Positions 8,953 through 17,946 of a stretch of DNA of 64,000 nucleotides are shown here, piece after piece. A program made the position numbers and the translations under genes. Position 1 is the first letter of the stretch; the number at the start of each line of letters is the position of its first letter. Source of the stretch: an uncultured Acidilobus sp. JCHS (lineage in GTDB: Archaea > Thermoproteota > Thermoprotei_A > Sulfolobales > Acidilobaceae); NCBI GenBank assembly GCA_000495735.1, contig AYMD01000008.1:62001-126000 (forward strand), in the 5' to 3' direction. The notes under the pieces were generated by a model. The model saw only the letters and a program-made list of their open reading frames with translations. It did not search any database and was not told the origin of the DNA.

Positions 8953-10445
8953 GGCGCTACCAGCCCCCTGAGGCCTGTGACCTCCTCAATGAGAAGGCCA
9001 AGCGAGAGCAGCTGGGGCTCGCTGAGAGGGGGTCCCATGACCTGCATGCCTATTGGTAGCCCTTCGTGGAACCCTACAGGGAGCGCTAGCGAGGGCACCC
9101 CTGCCAGGTTAGCCACCACGGTATAGATGTCAAGGGCGTAGAGCTTCAGGGGGTCCGTGATCCTCTCGCCAAGCCTTGGAGGCAGGACGGGGCTCACCGA
9201 GCCAGCTATAAAGCACCTTGAGGTGAGCTTAAGTATCTCGTCTCTTATTATCCTCCTGCCCCTCGCGGCCGCCAAGTAATACTCGTCCCTGTAGCCCTCG
9301 CTCAGAGCCATGACGCCAAGCACTATCCTTCTCTTTACCTCCCACCCGAAGCCCTGGGCCCTGGTCCCTGACGCCGTCTCCGTGTACGTTGGCCCGCCCA
9401 CTATGAACGGGTAGAGCTTGCCGTCATACCTGGCCAGGTTGCTCGCAGCCTCGGCCAGGGCTATGGTGTAGTAGATGGGGAGCGCCTCCGAGAGCGACGG
9501 GATTGATGCGTCATAGTCTACTTCGACCCCCTGCGAGCTCAGCCTGTCGAGGGTCCTCTCTATTGCGTCCCTTATGGGCTCCTCGGAGCCCTCTAACATC
9601 TCCCTTAGGAGGCAGACCCTGAGCCTGCGCAGGTCAGGCTCCGAGGGAGGGTAAATGCCGTCAGGCTTCACGCTTAGGCTGGTGGCGTCCCGGGCGTCAT
9701 GACCGCTTATAACGTCAAGTAGCAGGGCCAGGTCCTCCACGGAGCGGGCCATAGGGCTTATCTGCTCCAGGCTGTTCGCGTAGGGTATCAGGCCGTAGCG
9801 GCTGACTAGGCCATAAGTCGGCTTGAGGCCCACGGTGGCGGTGTAGGCTGCCGGGAGCCTCACGGAGCCCCCTGTGTCGCTCCCGAGCGCCAGGTCAGCC
9901 CCTCCGTATGCCAACGCTGCCGCTGAGCCCCCGCTGCTGCCCCCTGGGACCCTAGTGAGGTCCCACGGGTTCCTCGTAGGCCAGTAGGCGCTGAGCTCTG
10001 TCGTGCTCCCCATGGCGAACTCGTCCATGTTGGTCTTCCCAATCACTATGCCTCCCTCCCTGATGACCCTCTCGACCACGGTGGCGTTGTAGGGCGGGAC
10101 GTAGTCGCTAAGGATCCTTGAGCCTGCTGTCGTAGGCATGAAGGAGGTCGATATGTTGTCCTTAACGGCGACCAGCAGCCCTGCAAGCCTGAGCCTCTCG
10201 CCCTGTCTCAGCCTCCTCTCAACCTCCTTTGCCTCAGCCTCAAGCCTTTCTGGCGACCTTAAGGTTATGTATGCCCTCACCTGGGGCTCGTGGTCCCTAA
10301 CTACTTCAAGAACCTCGCTTACGTGCTCTGTTGGCGTCAGGGAGCCCTCGCTTATGAGCCTCAGCGTCTCGACGGCCTGCCTAGCTAGCCCCCGCGCCAA
10401 GGCACTCTCACCCTTCCTTCGCTTACCCTGTCCCCAGGCAGCCAT
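8949..10445 (-). CDS. gatA: Asp-tRNA(Asn)/Glu-tRNA(Gln) amidotransferase subunit A
   Basis: Amidase subunit of GatCAB; it releases ammonia from glutamine or asparagine for transamidation on GatB. The Ser-Ser-Lys catalytic triad is visible in VAVKDN (Lys), [12 protein letters not shown] and [12 protein letters not shown]. The length of 498 residues is normal. ATG 10445 lies inside the end of gatC, a 61-base overlap that is long for this genome. The first ~20 residues are basic and unlike the family, so a start slightly downstream is possible. Confidence 0.95.
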   Translation of the reverse strand: MAAWGQGKRRKGESALARGLARQAVETLRLISEGSLTPTEHVSEVLEVVRDHEPQVRAYITLRSPERLEAEAKEVERRLRQGERLRLAGLLVAVKDNISTSFMPTTAGSRILSDYVPPYNATVVERVIREGGIVIGKTNMDEFAMGSTTELSAYWPTRNPWDLTRVPGGSSGGSAAALAYGGADLALGSDTGGSVRLPAAYTATVGLKPTYGLVSRYGLIPYANSLEQISPMARSVEDLALLLDVISGHDARDATSLSVKPDGIYPPSEPDLRRLRVCLLREMLEGSEEPIRDAIERTLDRLSSQGVEVDYDASIPSLSEALPIYYTIALAEAASNLARYDGKLYPFIVGGPTYTETASGTRAQGFGWEVKRRIVLGVMALSEGYRDEYYLAAARGRRIIRDEILKLTSRCFIAGSVSPVLPPRLGERITDPLKLYALDIYTVVANLAGVPSLALPVGFHEGLPIGMQVMGPPLSEPQLLSLGLLIEEVTGLRGLVAP

Positions 10446-10624
10446 GACAGGGAGACCCCTCTGTCGCCCTCATCAACCCTGTGAGGGGGGTCAAGGGTTT
10501 CGTCCCACACGTTGTAAAGGGGCTGAATGGAGGCGTCCTTAAACTTGGAGACCCTCGATAGCAGCTGCCTGACGCTCCTGACCTCTACGCAGAGCCTTGA
10601 GAGCTCCTTATCAGAGAAGGACAA
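10385..10624 (-). CDS. gatC: GatCAB subunit C with an abnormal 5' end
   Basis: Small subunit that clamps GatA to GatB. The C-terminal part ([10 protein letters not shown], then a LRxD-like [10 protein letters not shown] stretch) fits GatC. The first standard start codon is TTG 10624, giving 79 residues. However the same frame stays open upstream and encodes a stretch at 10625-10672 that looks like the missing first GatC helix ([16 protein letters not shown]). No ATG, GTG or TTG exists in that extension before a stop near 10745. Either a non-standard start is used, or the sequence has an indel, or the helix has been lost from translation. A palindromic gcttataagc at 10737-10746 could be the operon TATA box. 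Confidence 0.75.
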   Translation of the reverse strand: MSFSDKELSRLCVEVRSVRQLLSRVSKFKDASIQPLYNVWDETLDPPHRVDEGDRGVSLSWLPGDRVSEGRVRVPWRGG

Positions 10625-10755
10625 CCTGGAGAGCCTTACGAGCCGCAGGAGCTGCTCGAGCTCCTCACCCGTGCAAGACCCTACCTGTTCCCCAAGGCCT
10701 CTGCCCTCCCTTGCCGAAGGAAGGTCTAAAGGCCCAGCTTATAAGCGTGCACAGG

Positions 10756-11766
10756 CTACCCTTGCGTCTCCAGCTGCTTAAGGAACTCAAGGCCCATCAG
10801 GGCCTCAAGTAAGTCGATGCCCTGTGCCACTATCCTCTTCAGCCCATCCATCACTAAATAGCACGCCCCTTCACAGGCAACTGACCTCGCCTTGGTGTAG
10901 TTAGAGAGCTTAACGGCTAGCAAGTGAAGCTCCTCATAGGACGTCAGTATCGCGCCTCTGTTGCGGCTTCTGACCAAGCCGAGAACCCTGCCGACAGACT
11001 CACTGACCTCCTTGAAGAGGTCCCTGAGCTCCGGGTTCATCCCTCCCAGCGACAGGGAGAGGCCCTGAGCTATAGAGACCACCTGGTCAGCTATCCTCTC
11101 AAGGCTCTTAACCATTGTGTACAGGCCTATGACCTCCGCGAGGCCCTTCATCCCGAGCTCCCCAGGGCTCATCAGGCCCTGGAGCGCTAGGTTGAGCTGC
11201 TTGAATATGTAGAGGTAAAGCTTATCAACTATGTCATCTCTTCTTATAACCCCCTCCAAGACCTCACGGCCCTTCAGCCCGCTCACAACGTCTACAACTT
11301 CCTTAATCATGCCGCCCACCACCCTGACTAAGTCGTCGATGACGGACTCCACAGTCATTGACGTTAGGTCCACCACGTTCCTTAGCGTCATCTGCTCGCC
11401 CGACTCCTCAAGGAGCTCAAGACCTAGCACCTTAGACCTGACCTGGCTTACGACTCTCTCCGCCGCCTCTGACAGCAAGGGACTGAATCTGACCCTAATT
11501 ACGTCATAGCCTGCCAGGTAGGCCGCTATTATCTGCATCAGAGAGGCGGCCTCGCTCAGGCCTTCGTTCAACTCTATATCAATGGCCCTCTGCCCTCTCC
11601 TGCCTGTGGTGGCCGAGGTTATCCTTATCCAACCCTCCTTTGAGAGCTCCAGGACGACCTCTGACCCCCTGTTGATGTTAAGGAGCTTAGCCCACTCCTT
11701 TGGTATTGAAATTATGTAAGTAGAGCCTCCCGTCACCTGAACCCTTCGCTTGACCAGCAGCGGCAT
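10756..11766 (-). CDS. AbrB-PhoU domain protein, probable phosphate-uptake regulator
   Basis: Predicted intracellular regulator. Residues ~5-45 form a SpoVT/AbrB-type swapped-hairpin DNA-binding domain (GGSTYIISIPKEWAKLL), followed by two PhoU-like three-helix units with the acidic metal-site patterns (VIDDLVRVVGGM and LERIADQVVSIAQ). Such fusions are common in crenarchaea, often near phosphate transporters, but none is present here. The start is ATG 11766: the TATA element gtctatatag at 11801-11810 predicts transcription from about 11778, which would exclude the upstream TTG at 11787. Confidence 0.8.
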   Translation of the reverse strand: MPLLVKRRVQVTGGSTYIISIPKEWAKLLNINRGSEVVLELSKEGWIRITSATTGRRGQRAIDIELNEGLSEAASLMQIIAAYLAGYDVIRVRFSPLLSEAAERVVSQVRSKVLGLELLEESGEQMTLRNVVDLTSMTVESVIDDLVRVVGGMIKEVVDVVSGLKGREVLEGVIRRDDIVDKLYLYIFKQLNLALQGLMSPGELGMKGLAEVIGLYTMVKSLERIADQVVSIAQGLSLSLGGMNPELRDLFKEVSESVGRVLGLVRSRNRGAILTSYEELHLLAVKLSNYTKARSVACEGACYLVMDGLKRIVAQGIDLLEALMGLEFLKQLETQG

Positions 11767-11800
11767 ATTATCGTTATGGCTTGACAAGTCAAGGCCCTAT

Positions 11801-11810
11801 CTATATAGAC
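11801..11810 (-). promoter_or_regulatory. TATA box of the AbrB-PhoU gene
   Basis: On the minus strand the element reads gtctatatag and is centred about 39 bases before ATG 11766, predicting a leader of about 12 bases. It separates this gene from the radical SAM gene upstream, which ends at 11836. Confidence 0.5.
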
Positions 11811-11835
11811 TAATTAGACCTAATATAGGTTGCCC

Positions 11836-13407
11836 TCAGGCGCCTATGGGGACCTCCCCTATTACCTCCCCTCTTAATGACCTTGACGAGTGAACGCCTG
11901 TGACCCTTACCTCTGGCAGGTACTGAAGCCTTGGTAGTGGCCCCTTTAGGACCACCATGAGGGGGTAGCTTCCGGCCTGCCTCGCGTAGCAGAGGCCCTT
12001 GCTGCACTCCTCAGCCCACAGGCCCCTAAGAACGGTCCCCGAAGGCGTTATCCTCTGCAGCATCTTGAAGTCAAAGACCTGACGCACGAAGTGCATAAAG
12101 GCCTTGGCGTGTCCTTCGTGCCTCTTCTTTATTCCCCAGTCCATCCTGAAGACCCTCGTGGACTCGAGGGCCAGGAGCTTCCTCACGTTAACCCTCCTCA
12201 CCATGAGGTTCCTCCTAAGTATCTCCTCGAGGAACTCCCTGTTCAACCGATAGGTCTCAGCGGTCTCGCCAGGCAGACCCAGGATGAAGTTGATGCCTGG
12301 GAGGAGCTCCGGCATGCCGTTATGGCCCCGCGAGGCCCCGACCTTGTTGATTACCTCAACGGCCCTCAGCGCCTCCTCTGACGTCACCTTGAGGTTGTTC
12401 ACCTTGACGACCTTGGGGTCCACGGTCTCTATGCCTAACGCCGCCACGTCGCCAGGCGTGTGGTAGTTCACTATCACCTTTAGCGCCTTCTCGGACTCCG
12501 CAGGGTACCTTGATATCGTGCCTGGGTTCACGTTATCTATGTGAAGCACCTCAAGCGTGGGGGCCACTGACCTTATTCCCATGAAGAGCTTCTCTAACGC
12601 CTCAGCGCTAGGCCTTGGCCACTCCTCAAGGCCTAGGTCGGGCGAGCCGTAAACAAGTATGTCGGCCTGCCTTCCAAGCCTGAAGTTCCTGACGCCATTA
12701 TTGAAAAGGGCCTCCACCTCGCGGGCTATAGAGGCCGGGTCCCTCTGTATAGGCCTCCCCCTCAGGGGCTCCACACAGAACGAGCAGCCGCCTGTGATCC
12801 ACCTGGCACACCCCCTATAGGTCTCAATCTCGGCTATCAGGTTCTTCCCGTAGTTAGGATGATATCGCACTATCCTGGCCCCTAGCACCGCAAACCTGTC
12901 AACCTTAGTGTAGTCCTCCCTCACCCTCCTTGGGTCAGCCCTCTCCTCGCCCTCAAGGACCAGCTCATAGACGTACTCCTCTGGGTCGCCGGCGACTAGT
13001 ACGTCAAAGCCCCTCCCCTTGAAGAACGACGGAGGGAAGCCGCTCGTGCCGCCAAGGGGGCCCATGCCCCACCTGGCAGCTGGGCCCACCAACACCTTGA
13101 GGGGGCCCTCTATAGCTGAGGCCCACCGGGCCAGCTCGGGGGCCTCTGCCGGCCTGCCCCCTATGTACTTGCCTGGAACGACGACGCCTGCTATGAAGAC
13201 CACGACGTCATAGGTCGTGCTCCTCATTAGCCACAGCGGACTTGACCTGTACTCGTCGACCGTGACGTAATGAACGGTGATGTCCTTTCTCGCGGCCCAG
13301 GCGGCCCCAGCTATGTAGCGCGGATATACGTCAATGTAGGGAGGGACTCCGAGGCCCCCGGGCTCGTCGTTATAGCCGTCAACTATCAGTACCCTTGCGG
13401 GCTTCAA
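11836..13407 (-). CDS. Radical SAM protein with unusual C-x7-C-x2-C cluster motif
   Basis: Predicted [4Fe-4S]/S-adenosylmethionine radical enzyme. Residues 1-160 resemble a Rossmann or B12-binding-like domain (VLIVDGYND, FIAGVVVPG, VLVAGDPEE). Cluster cysteines are at 200, 208 and 211 in GCARWITGGCSFC, so the first spacing is seven rather than the usual three. GINFILGLPGET downstream is a normal radical SAM barrel motif. The last ~60 residues (VRVTGVHSSRSLRGEV) suggest a TRAM-like RNA-binding domain, so an RNA substrate is possible but unproven. It starts with TTG 13407; the function is unknown. Confidence 0.75.
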   Translation of the reverse strand: MKPARVLIVDGYNDEPGGLGVPPYIDVYPRYIAGAAWAARKDITVHYVTVDEYRSSPLWLMRSTTYDVVVFIAGVVVPGKYIGGRPAEAPELARWASAIEGPLKVLVGPAARWGMGPLGGTSGFPPSFFKGRGFDVLVAGDPEEYVYELVLEGEERADPRRVREDYTKVDRFAVLGARIVRYHPNYGKNLIAEIETYRGCARWITGGCSFCVEPLRGRPIQRDPASIAREVEALFNNGVRNFRLGRQADILVYGSPDLGLEEWPRPSAEALEKLFMGIRSVAPTLEVLHIDNVNPGTISRYPAESEKALKVIVNYHTPGDVAALGIETVDPKVVKVNNLKVTSEEALRAVEVINKVGASRGHNGMPELLPGINFILGLPGETAETYRLNREFLEEILRRNLMVRRVNVRKLLALESTRVFRMDWGIKKRHEGHAKAFMHFVRQVFDFKMLQRITPSGTVLRGLWAEECSKGLCYARQAGSYPLMVVLKGPLPRLQYLPEVRVTGVHSSRSLRGEVIGEVPIGA

Positions 13408-13549
13408 CCCGTGACCTTACTCAGGAGGAAGGCTATAGCCTTAAAGGAGGGCTCGGAAACCCTGTCCCCTCAGCACCAAGGCTAAGACGGGTAAGTTTTC
13501 CTCATCGCCCTGCTTTTATTCTCTGCCAGGGTAAAAACCCTGACCCGAC

Positions 13550-14365
13550 TTGATAGCCCTGTCCGACGGAAACCTCGTCGTTGAGGTGCATGAAGCGGGC
13601 GCTTACGTTGCCGTCGTCTATGACATCACGGGCGTTGAATGGGTAGTCAAAGGGGACCCCTCAAGGCCAACAAAGGCAGGGATGGCCTTCCTGGCGCCCT
13701 ACGCAAACAGGGTCAGGGGAGCGTCCTACGAGTTCGAGGGCGTCAGGTATGAGCTGCCAAGGAACAGCGAGGGACACGCCATTCATGGGCTCCTCCTAAC
13801 AGAGCCCTTTGAGGTCGAGGACATGGACGAGAGACGCGTAGTCCTCAGGACCACGTTAAGGCACACGGGGTACCCCACAGAGCTCCTGGTTAAGGTCAAG
13901 TACGAGGTCGTGGGCTCGCTTAGGGCTACGGCTGCTTTCACAAATGTCGGCAAGAGAAATGCCCCCCTCGTCGTGGGCTGGCATCCATACTTCGCAGTGG
14001 TTGGACAATGGAGGCTTATCCCTGAGGGGACAGCCCTTCGCTGCGAAAGTGAGAACAAAATACCAACGGGCAGGCTCGTGCCCTACTCCTTCGGCGAGGA
14101 CGGCGAATACGATGACTGCTTCCTTATACAGAGCGGTCACGTTGAGCTCAAGAGCAAGCTTGGGGTCACGTCAATCAAGAGTGATAACATGAAGTTCTTC
14201 CAGGTCTACACTGGAGTCAAGGGAGCTGTCGCGGTGGAGCCCATGAGCGGGGCACCTGACGCCTTCCATAACGGCCTAGGCCTTGTAATAATTAGGCCAC
14301 ACGAGACCAGAGAGTTCTCCTTTGAGGTCGCCTTTACGCCTAGCCGTAGCCCTCCTCGTACCTGA
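13550..14365 (+). CDS. Aldose 1-epimerase (mutarotase) family protein
   Basis: Expected to interconvert alpha and beta anomers of a sugar or sugar phosphate. Family landmarks are YANRVRGASYEFEG near residue 50, the catalytic-type His in EGHAIHG, GWHPYF near 140, and EPMSGAPDAFHNG near the end, where the catalytic Glu normally lies. The 271-residue length is usual. It starts with TTG 13550; the tgcttttatt element about 40 bases upstream can serve as TATA. The 3' end overlaps the convergent CoA-transferase gene by 26 bases. Confidence 0.8.
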   Translation: MIALSDGNLVVEVHEAGAYVAVVYDITGVEWVVKGDPSRPTKAGMAFLAPYANRVRGASYEFEGVRYELPRNSEGHAIHGLLLTEPFEVEDMDERRVVLRTTLRHTGYPTELLVKVKYEVVGSLRATAAFTNVGKRNAPLVVGWHPYFAVVGQWRLIPEGTALRCESENKIPTGRLVPYSFGEDGEYDDCFLIQSGHVELKSKLGVTSIKSDNMKFFQVYTGVKGAVAVEPMSGAPDAFHNGLGLVIIRPHETREFSFEVAFTPSRSPPRT

Positions 14366-15089
14366 GCCCCTCAGGGTCCGCCTGCTCTATAACCCTGAGC
14401 TCCTCATCAGACAAGGGGGTTATGGTGTCCACGTGGCCTGGCACGATGATCCTCATCGATGAGCCCTGCAGAACGTCATCTATTGTGAAGCCCGATAGAA
14501 CGGCCCTGAGGACTGGCCCTTCCCTGGTGAACTCTATGAGCGCCCTGTTAGTGCATAGGTAGTGCTTAAGCCCCCTCTCTATTCTCGCCCTGCCGCTGCC
14601 CGTGACGAAGTCGACCCTTGGCACTAGGACCCTCCTCTCGTGCCTTGCCCACACGACTATTTTCCTCACCAGCGGGAACAGGTAGGCCGTCGCGGCGCCG
14701 CCTGGAAGTTTTACCTTAGGCCTCTCGTAGCTGCCTATAGCAGTTAGGTTTATGTTGCCCTCCTCGTCAACCTGGGCGGCCCCAAAGAACATGAGGTCCA
14801 TACGGCCCTTTGCCGCTACGTCAAAGGCATCTATGGTCGTCAGGAAGCCAAGGGACTCAGGCTCTAGGGATGGGTCGCCCGTTGACGGCCTGAGGACGAC
14901 CCTTGACGGGTCAGGCGTGAAGGGCTCAGCGACGCTATGCCACGTGAAGTCCCTCCTCAGGTACCTTGCTGCATAGACCATAGCCAACACGGGGAGGGCG
15001 CTATCAAGGCCGTGATAGACGTAGTCACCGTCTTCAACGAATGACGCCATGCACTTTATCATCAGGTCGGTGGGCCTTGATGACGTCAT
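14340..15089 (-). CDS. CoA transferase, beta subunit
   Basis: Second subunit of a two-subunit family I CoA transferase (glutaconate/3-oxoacid type), moving CoA between acyl-CoA and a free acid. The sequence shows the family segments FTWHSVAEPF, DLMFFGAAQVDEEGNINLTAIG and LPGGAATAYLF. I place the start at ATG 15089: gaggtg lies eight bases upstream and ATGA overlaps the alpha-subunit stop by 4 bases. A longer frame to 15125 would overlap by 40 bases. The substrate cannot be inferred, because neighbours (aldose epimerase, AspRS) are unrelated. Confidence 0.82.
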   Translation of the reverse strand: MTSSRPTDLMIKCMASFVEDGDYVYHGLDSALPVLAMVYAARYLRRDFTWHSVAEPFTPDPSRVVLRPSTGDPSLEPESLGFLTTIDAFDVAAKGRMDLMFFGAAQVDEEGNINLTAIGSYERPKVKLPGGAATAYLFPLVRKIVVWARHERRVLVPRVDFVTGSGRARIERGLKHYLCTNRALIEFTREGPVLRAVLSGFTIDDVLQGSSMRIIVPGHVDTITPLSDEELRVIEQADPEGLRYEEGYG

Positions 15090-15922
15090 AAAGGCCACCT
15101 CGTCAGGAGCCTTGAGGCTATCCACTCGTAGGCCCTCCCTGCCTTGGCCATCTCGTAGTACTCCTTTATGGCTGCATAGTCAGGCTCGTAAAGCCCGTAG
15201 ACACCCGTCGGCCAGGCGCCCCCAGGGGCCTCAACGACGGCCGTCACGTGAACAGAGGACGCTGATAAGGTCGCGCCCTCGTTCTTCGCTATCTCCCTCA
15301 TAACGTCGCTGGGGACTACCTTCTCTGCGGTGATTACGACCCTTTTTGAGGCCCTTATCTTAAGCTCGTCCTCATATCTTGGTCCCCTTATCAGCGCGTT
15401 GCCGTACTCGTCGCTGACCTGGACGTGTATGACCGCGACGTCAGGCTCTATGGCCTTAACGACAACTAAGTCCTCGCCGCTAAATGGGTCCTTTATTACC
15501 TTCCAGTTGCCCCGCTTCTCATGAAGCGGCAGCAGGTCAGATCCTATTATCCCCCTCACGGGCATGAAGGGAACCCCCTGCGCTCCAGCCCTCAGGCCAG
15601 CTATGATAGCCCCGCAGGTGTCCTCTATGTACTCCACCTCGCCCTTCTCGGCGGCCCTTCTGACGCTCGGCGAGAGACCGTAGTGCTCAAACGTAGCCAT
15701 GGCAGCCCTGACCCTTGATAAGGCGCCCCCTGCCACTAAGACGTCAAGCCCAAAGCCGGGCTCCCTGTCAACAAAGGAAAGCCCCTTGCGGCCTCCCTTC
15801 AGGAGCGCCGCTATAAACATCATGGGGTTCCTAAAGAAAGTCATGCCGCTTATGGTCAGCTCATCGCCGTCCTTAACCAGCTCAATAGCTTCGGGTACTT
15901 TCATGAGCTTGGAGGAAGGCAT
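15086..15922 (-). CDS. CoA transferase, alpha subunit
   Basis: First subunit of the same enzyme. The N-terminus (VPEAIELVKDGDELTISGM) matches the CoA-binding start of family I alpha subunits, and the segments LLKGGRKGLSFVDREPGFGLDVLVAGG and AGLRAGAQGVPFMPVRG are typical. ATG 15922 has a ggggg-rich ribosome site four bases upstream. The stop overlaps the beta-subunit ATG, so the two are translated together in the expected 1:1 ratio. Confidence 0.82.
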   Translation of the reverse strand: MPSSKLMKVPEAIELVKDGDELTISGMTFFRNPMMFIAALLKGGRKGLSFVDREPGFGLDVLVAGGALSRVRAAMATFEHYGLSPSVRRAAEKGEVEYIEDTCGAIIAGLRAGAQGVPFMPVRGIIGSDLLPLHEKRGNWKVIKDPFSGEDLVVVKAIEPDVAVIHVQVSDEYGNALIRGPRYEDELKIRASKRVVITAEKVVPSDVMREIAKNEGATLSASSVHVTAVVEAPGGAWPTGVYGLYEPDYAAIKEYYEMAKAGRAYEWIASRLLTRWPL

Positions 15923-16035
15923 TACCAGCCCCCTACCTTTTCATTATGTCCTACTATAAAAATCCTACACTCAACGCTAGTCTATGGGGGCCCAGCGTTT
16001 TAAAGTCCCGTCCCCAGCAGAGCCAGGGGCCTCCA

Positions 16036-17364
16036 TTGCTTAAGGACAGGTTCATAGCTGACATCTACGGTGAAGCCGGTAAGCTCATTGGCAGCCAGGT
16101 CAGAGTGTGCGGCTGGGTTGACAACATAAGGGACCTCGGGGGCGTGAGGTTCGTCCTGGTCAGGGACAGGACAGGCGTCATGCAGGTAGTCGTGAAGAAG
16201 GGGCTTACGCCCCAGGACGCCATAGACGCCTCGTACCAGTTAGTAAAGGAGAGCGTGGCCTGCTTTGAGGGCACGCTGTCAGAGGGGCCGAGCAAGCTCA
16301 AGTATGAACTTCACGCCACTAAGGTCCAGCCTTTATCTAAGCCTGTCGAACCGATACCGCTCGAGCCCGCCACGAGCCTGGACGCCCAGCTCAACGTAAG
16401 GCTTGACTACAGATGGCTCGACGTGAGGAACAGGAAGGTCTCAGCGATCTTCGTCTTTGAGTCATGGGTAGCCCACATGTTCAGGGAGCACTTCAGGGGA
16501 AGGGGCTTTGTCGAGGTGTTCACGCCCAAAATAGTCGCAGCGGGCACCGAGGGAGGGGCTGAGGTCTTCCCAGTCATATACTTTGGAAGAGAGGCGTACC
16601 TGGCCCAGAGCCCTCAGTTCTATAAGCAGATGGCCGTGATAGCGGGCCTTGAGAGGGTCTTTGAGGTAGGCCCCGTTTTCAGGGCCGAGGCTCACCATAC
16701 TGTGAAGCACCTTACCGAGTTCCACGGCCTCGACATAGAGATGGGCTTCATAGAGGGCCCCGAGGACGTCATGGGCGAGCTTGAAGGGTTCTTCAGGAGG
16801 CTCTCCTCCGAGGCCCAGGCAGCTGAGGAGCTGAGGGCTGTTAGGGAATTCTTCGACCTCTCGGTCAGGGTGCCCGGCAAAGTCCCGAGGATCACCATAA
16901 GGCAGGCCTACGAGATCCTCCGCGAGCGGTACAAGAAGGAGCTCCCGCCCGGCGAGGACCTGGACCCTCAGGCGGAGAGGCTCCTGGGCGACTACGCACG
17001 CGAGGAGTACGACAGCGACTTCGTCTTTGTGACGGAGTACCCCTGGAAGGTCAGGCCGTTCTACACGATGAGGAAGGAAGGGGATGAGGACTGGACCTAC
17101 GGCTTTGACCTGTTGTTCAGAGGGCTCGAGATAGCTACTGGGAGCCAGAGGGAGCACAGGTACGACCACCTTCTGAAGAACCTGAGGGACAAGGGGCTGG
17201 ACCCCAGCAAGTTCCAGTTCTACCTCAACTTCTTCAAGCACGGCGCTCCACCTCACGGAGGGGCCGGCCTGGGCCTGGAGAGGATAGTGAAGCAGTTCCT
17301 AGGACTGGAGAACGTTAGGGAGGCCAGGCTGCTGCCGAGGGACCCCGAGAGGCTGGTGCCTTGA
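16036..17364 (+). CDS. aspS: Aspartyl-tRNA synthetase, archaeal type
   Basis: Class II synthetase that charges tRNA(Asp). The N-terminal OB-fold (VCGWVDNIRDLGGVRFVLVRD) binds the anticodon. Motif 2 lies in FEVGPVFRAEAHHTVKHLTEF and motif 3 in GGAGLGLERIVKQFLGL. Archaeal enzymes of this type are about 430-440 residues, fitting a TTG start at 16036 (442 residues). The frame extends to ATG 15946, but a TATA-like gttttaaag near 15993 lies between, so the shorter form is favoured. If the enzyme is non-discriminating it would feed Asp-tRNA(Asn) to GatCAB; the sequence alone does not decide this. Confidence 0.95.
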   Translation: MLKDRFIADIYGEAGKLIGSQVRVCGWVDNIRDLGGVRFVLVRDRTGVMQVVVKKGLTPQDAIDASYQLVKESVACFEGTLSEGPSKLKYELHATKVQPLSKPVEPIPLEPATSLDAQLNVRLDYRWLDVRNRKVSAIFVFESWVAHMFREHFRGRGFVEVFTPKIVAAGTEGGAEVFPVIYFGREAYLAQSPQFYKQMAVIAGLERVFEVGPVFRAEAHHTVKHLTEFHGLDIEMGFIEGPEDVMGELEGFFRRLSSEAQAAEELRAVREFFDLSVRVPGKVPRITIRQAYEILRERYKKELPPGEDLDPQAERLLGDYAREEYDSDFVFVTEYPWKVRPFYTMRKEGDEDWTYGFDLLFRGLEIATGSQREHRYDHLLKNLRDKGLDPSKFQFYLNFFKHGAPPHGGAGLGLERIVKQFLGLENVREARLLPRDPERLVP

Positions 17365-17909
17365 GCGGGCCCTACGGGGGCCTTGACCTCACCGCGAGCC
17401 CCAACAGGGCCAGCGCAGTCACGGTCATAGCTTCAAGCGCCATCACGACAGGCCTCTACAGGACTGACGACGAGATCCTCGGTGCGTTGAAGGGCGCCTC
17501 AATAGTGGCCATAGACTCACCCCTCAGCCAGCCTAGACATGGATGGCACAGGGACGTGGATAGGACCCTCCTTAGGATGGGGTATAAGGTGTTCCCGGCC
17601 GCCTGGCCGTCAATGAAGGCCCTCTACAGGAGGGCCCTAGTTATCTCCTCCAGGCTCTCAGAGGCCGGCGCCAAGGTCATCGAGACGCACCCGCTGTCAG
17701 CCCTGAAGTCAAGCCGTTGCAGTGGCTACGCCGACCTGGCTGAAGCCCTCGGCATCACCATACATGAGAAGCCTAGGGTAAAGGACGAGGTGGACTCCCT
17801 TATAGCGGCCATCGTTGCCATGGCGTATGACGAAGGGCTTGTCATGAGCGTCAGGGCCAGCGATGGGGAGGTGTACCTGCTCAAGCCCATCTGTAACAGA
17901 GGTCTTTGA
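17361..17909 (+). CDS. DUF429-like protein, predicted RNase H-fold
   Basis: Uncharacterised. It begins with GLDLT, a short Asp-containing strand like that of DUF429 predicted nucleases, then VAIDSPLSQPRHG near residue 48, VFPAAWPSMKALY and VIETHPLSALKS. The acidic residues D and E in these segments could hold a metal, but activity is unproven. At 182 residues it is shorter than many DUF429 members. TTG 17361 overlaps the aspS stop by 4 bases, so it is co-translated with AspRS. Confidence 0.6.
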   Translation: MSGPYGGLDLTASPNRASAVTVIASSAITTGLYRTDDEILGALKGASIVAIDSPLSQPRHGWHRDVDRTLLRMGYKVFPAAWPSMKALYRRALVISSRLSEAGAKVIETHPLSALKSSRCSGYADLAEALGITIHEKPRVKDEVDSLIAAIVAMAYDEGLVMSVRASDGEVYLLKPICNRGL

Positions 17910-17916
17910 CATATGT

Positions 17917-17926
17917 TGATAAAAAA
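17917..17926 (+). promoter_or_regulatory. TATA box of the second DHH gene
   Basis: The run tgataaaaaa is centred about 26 bases before ATG 17947, so transcription would start at or next to the start codon. This predicts a leaderless mRNA. Confidence 0.45.
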
Positions 17927-17946
17927 CTATTAAGTGGCGTAGACCT

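Noticed and set aside
16462-17256. 264-codon leftward frame opposite aspS
   Set aside because: Composition is an artefact of the AspRS codons; no start context or motif.
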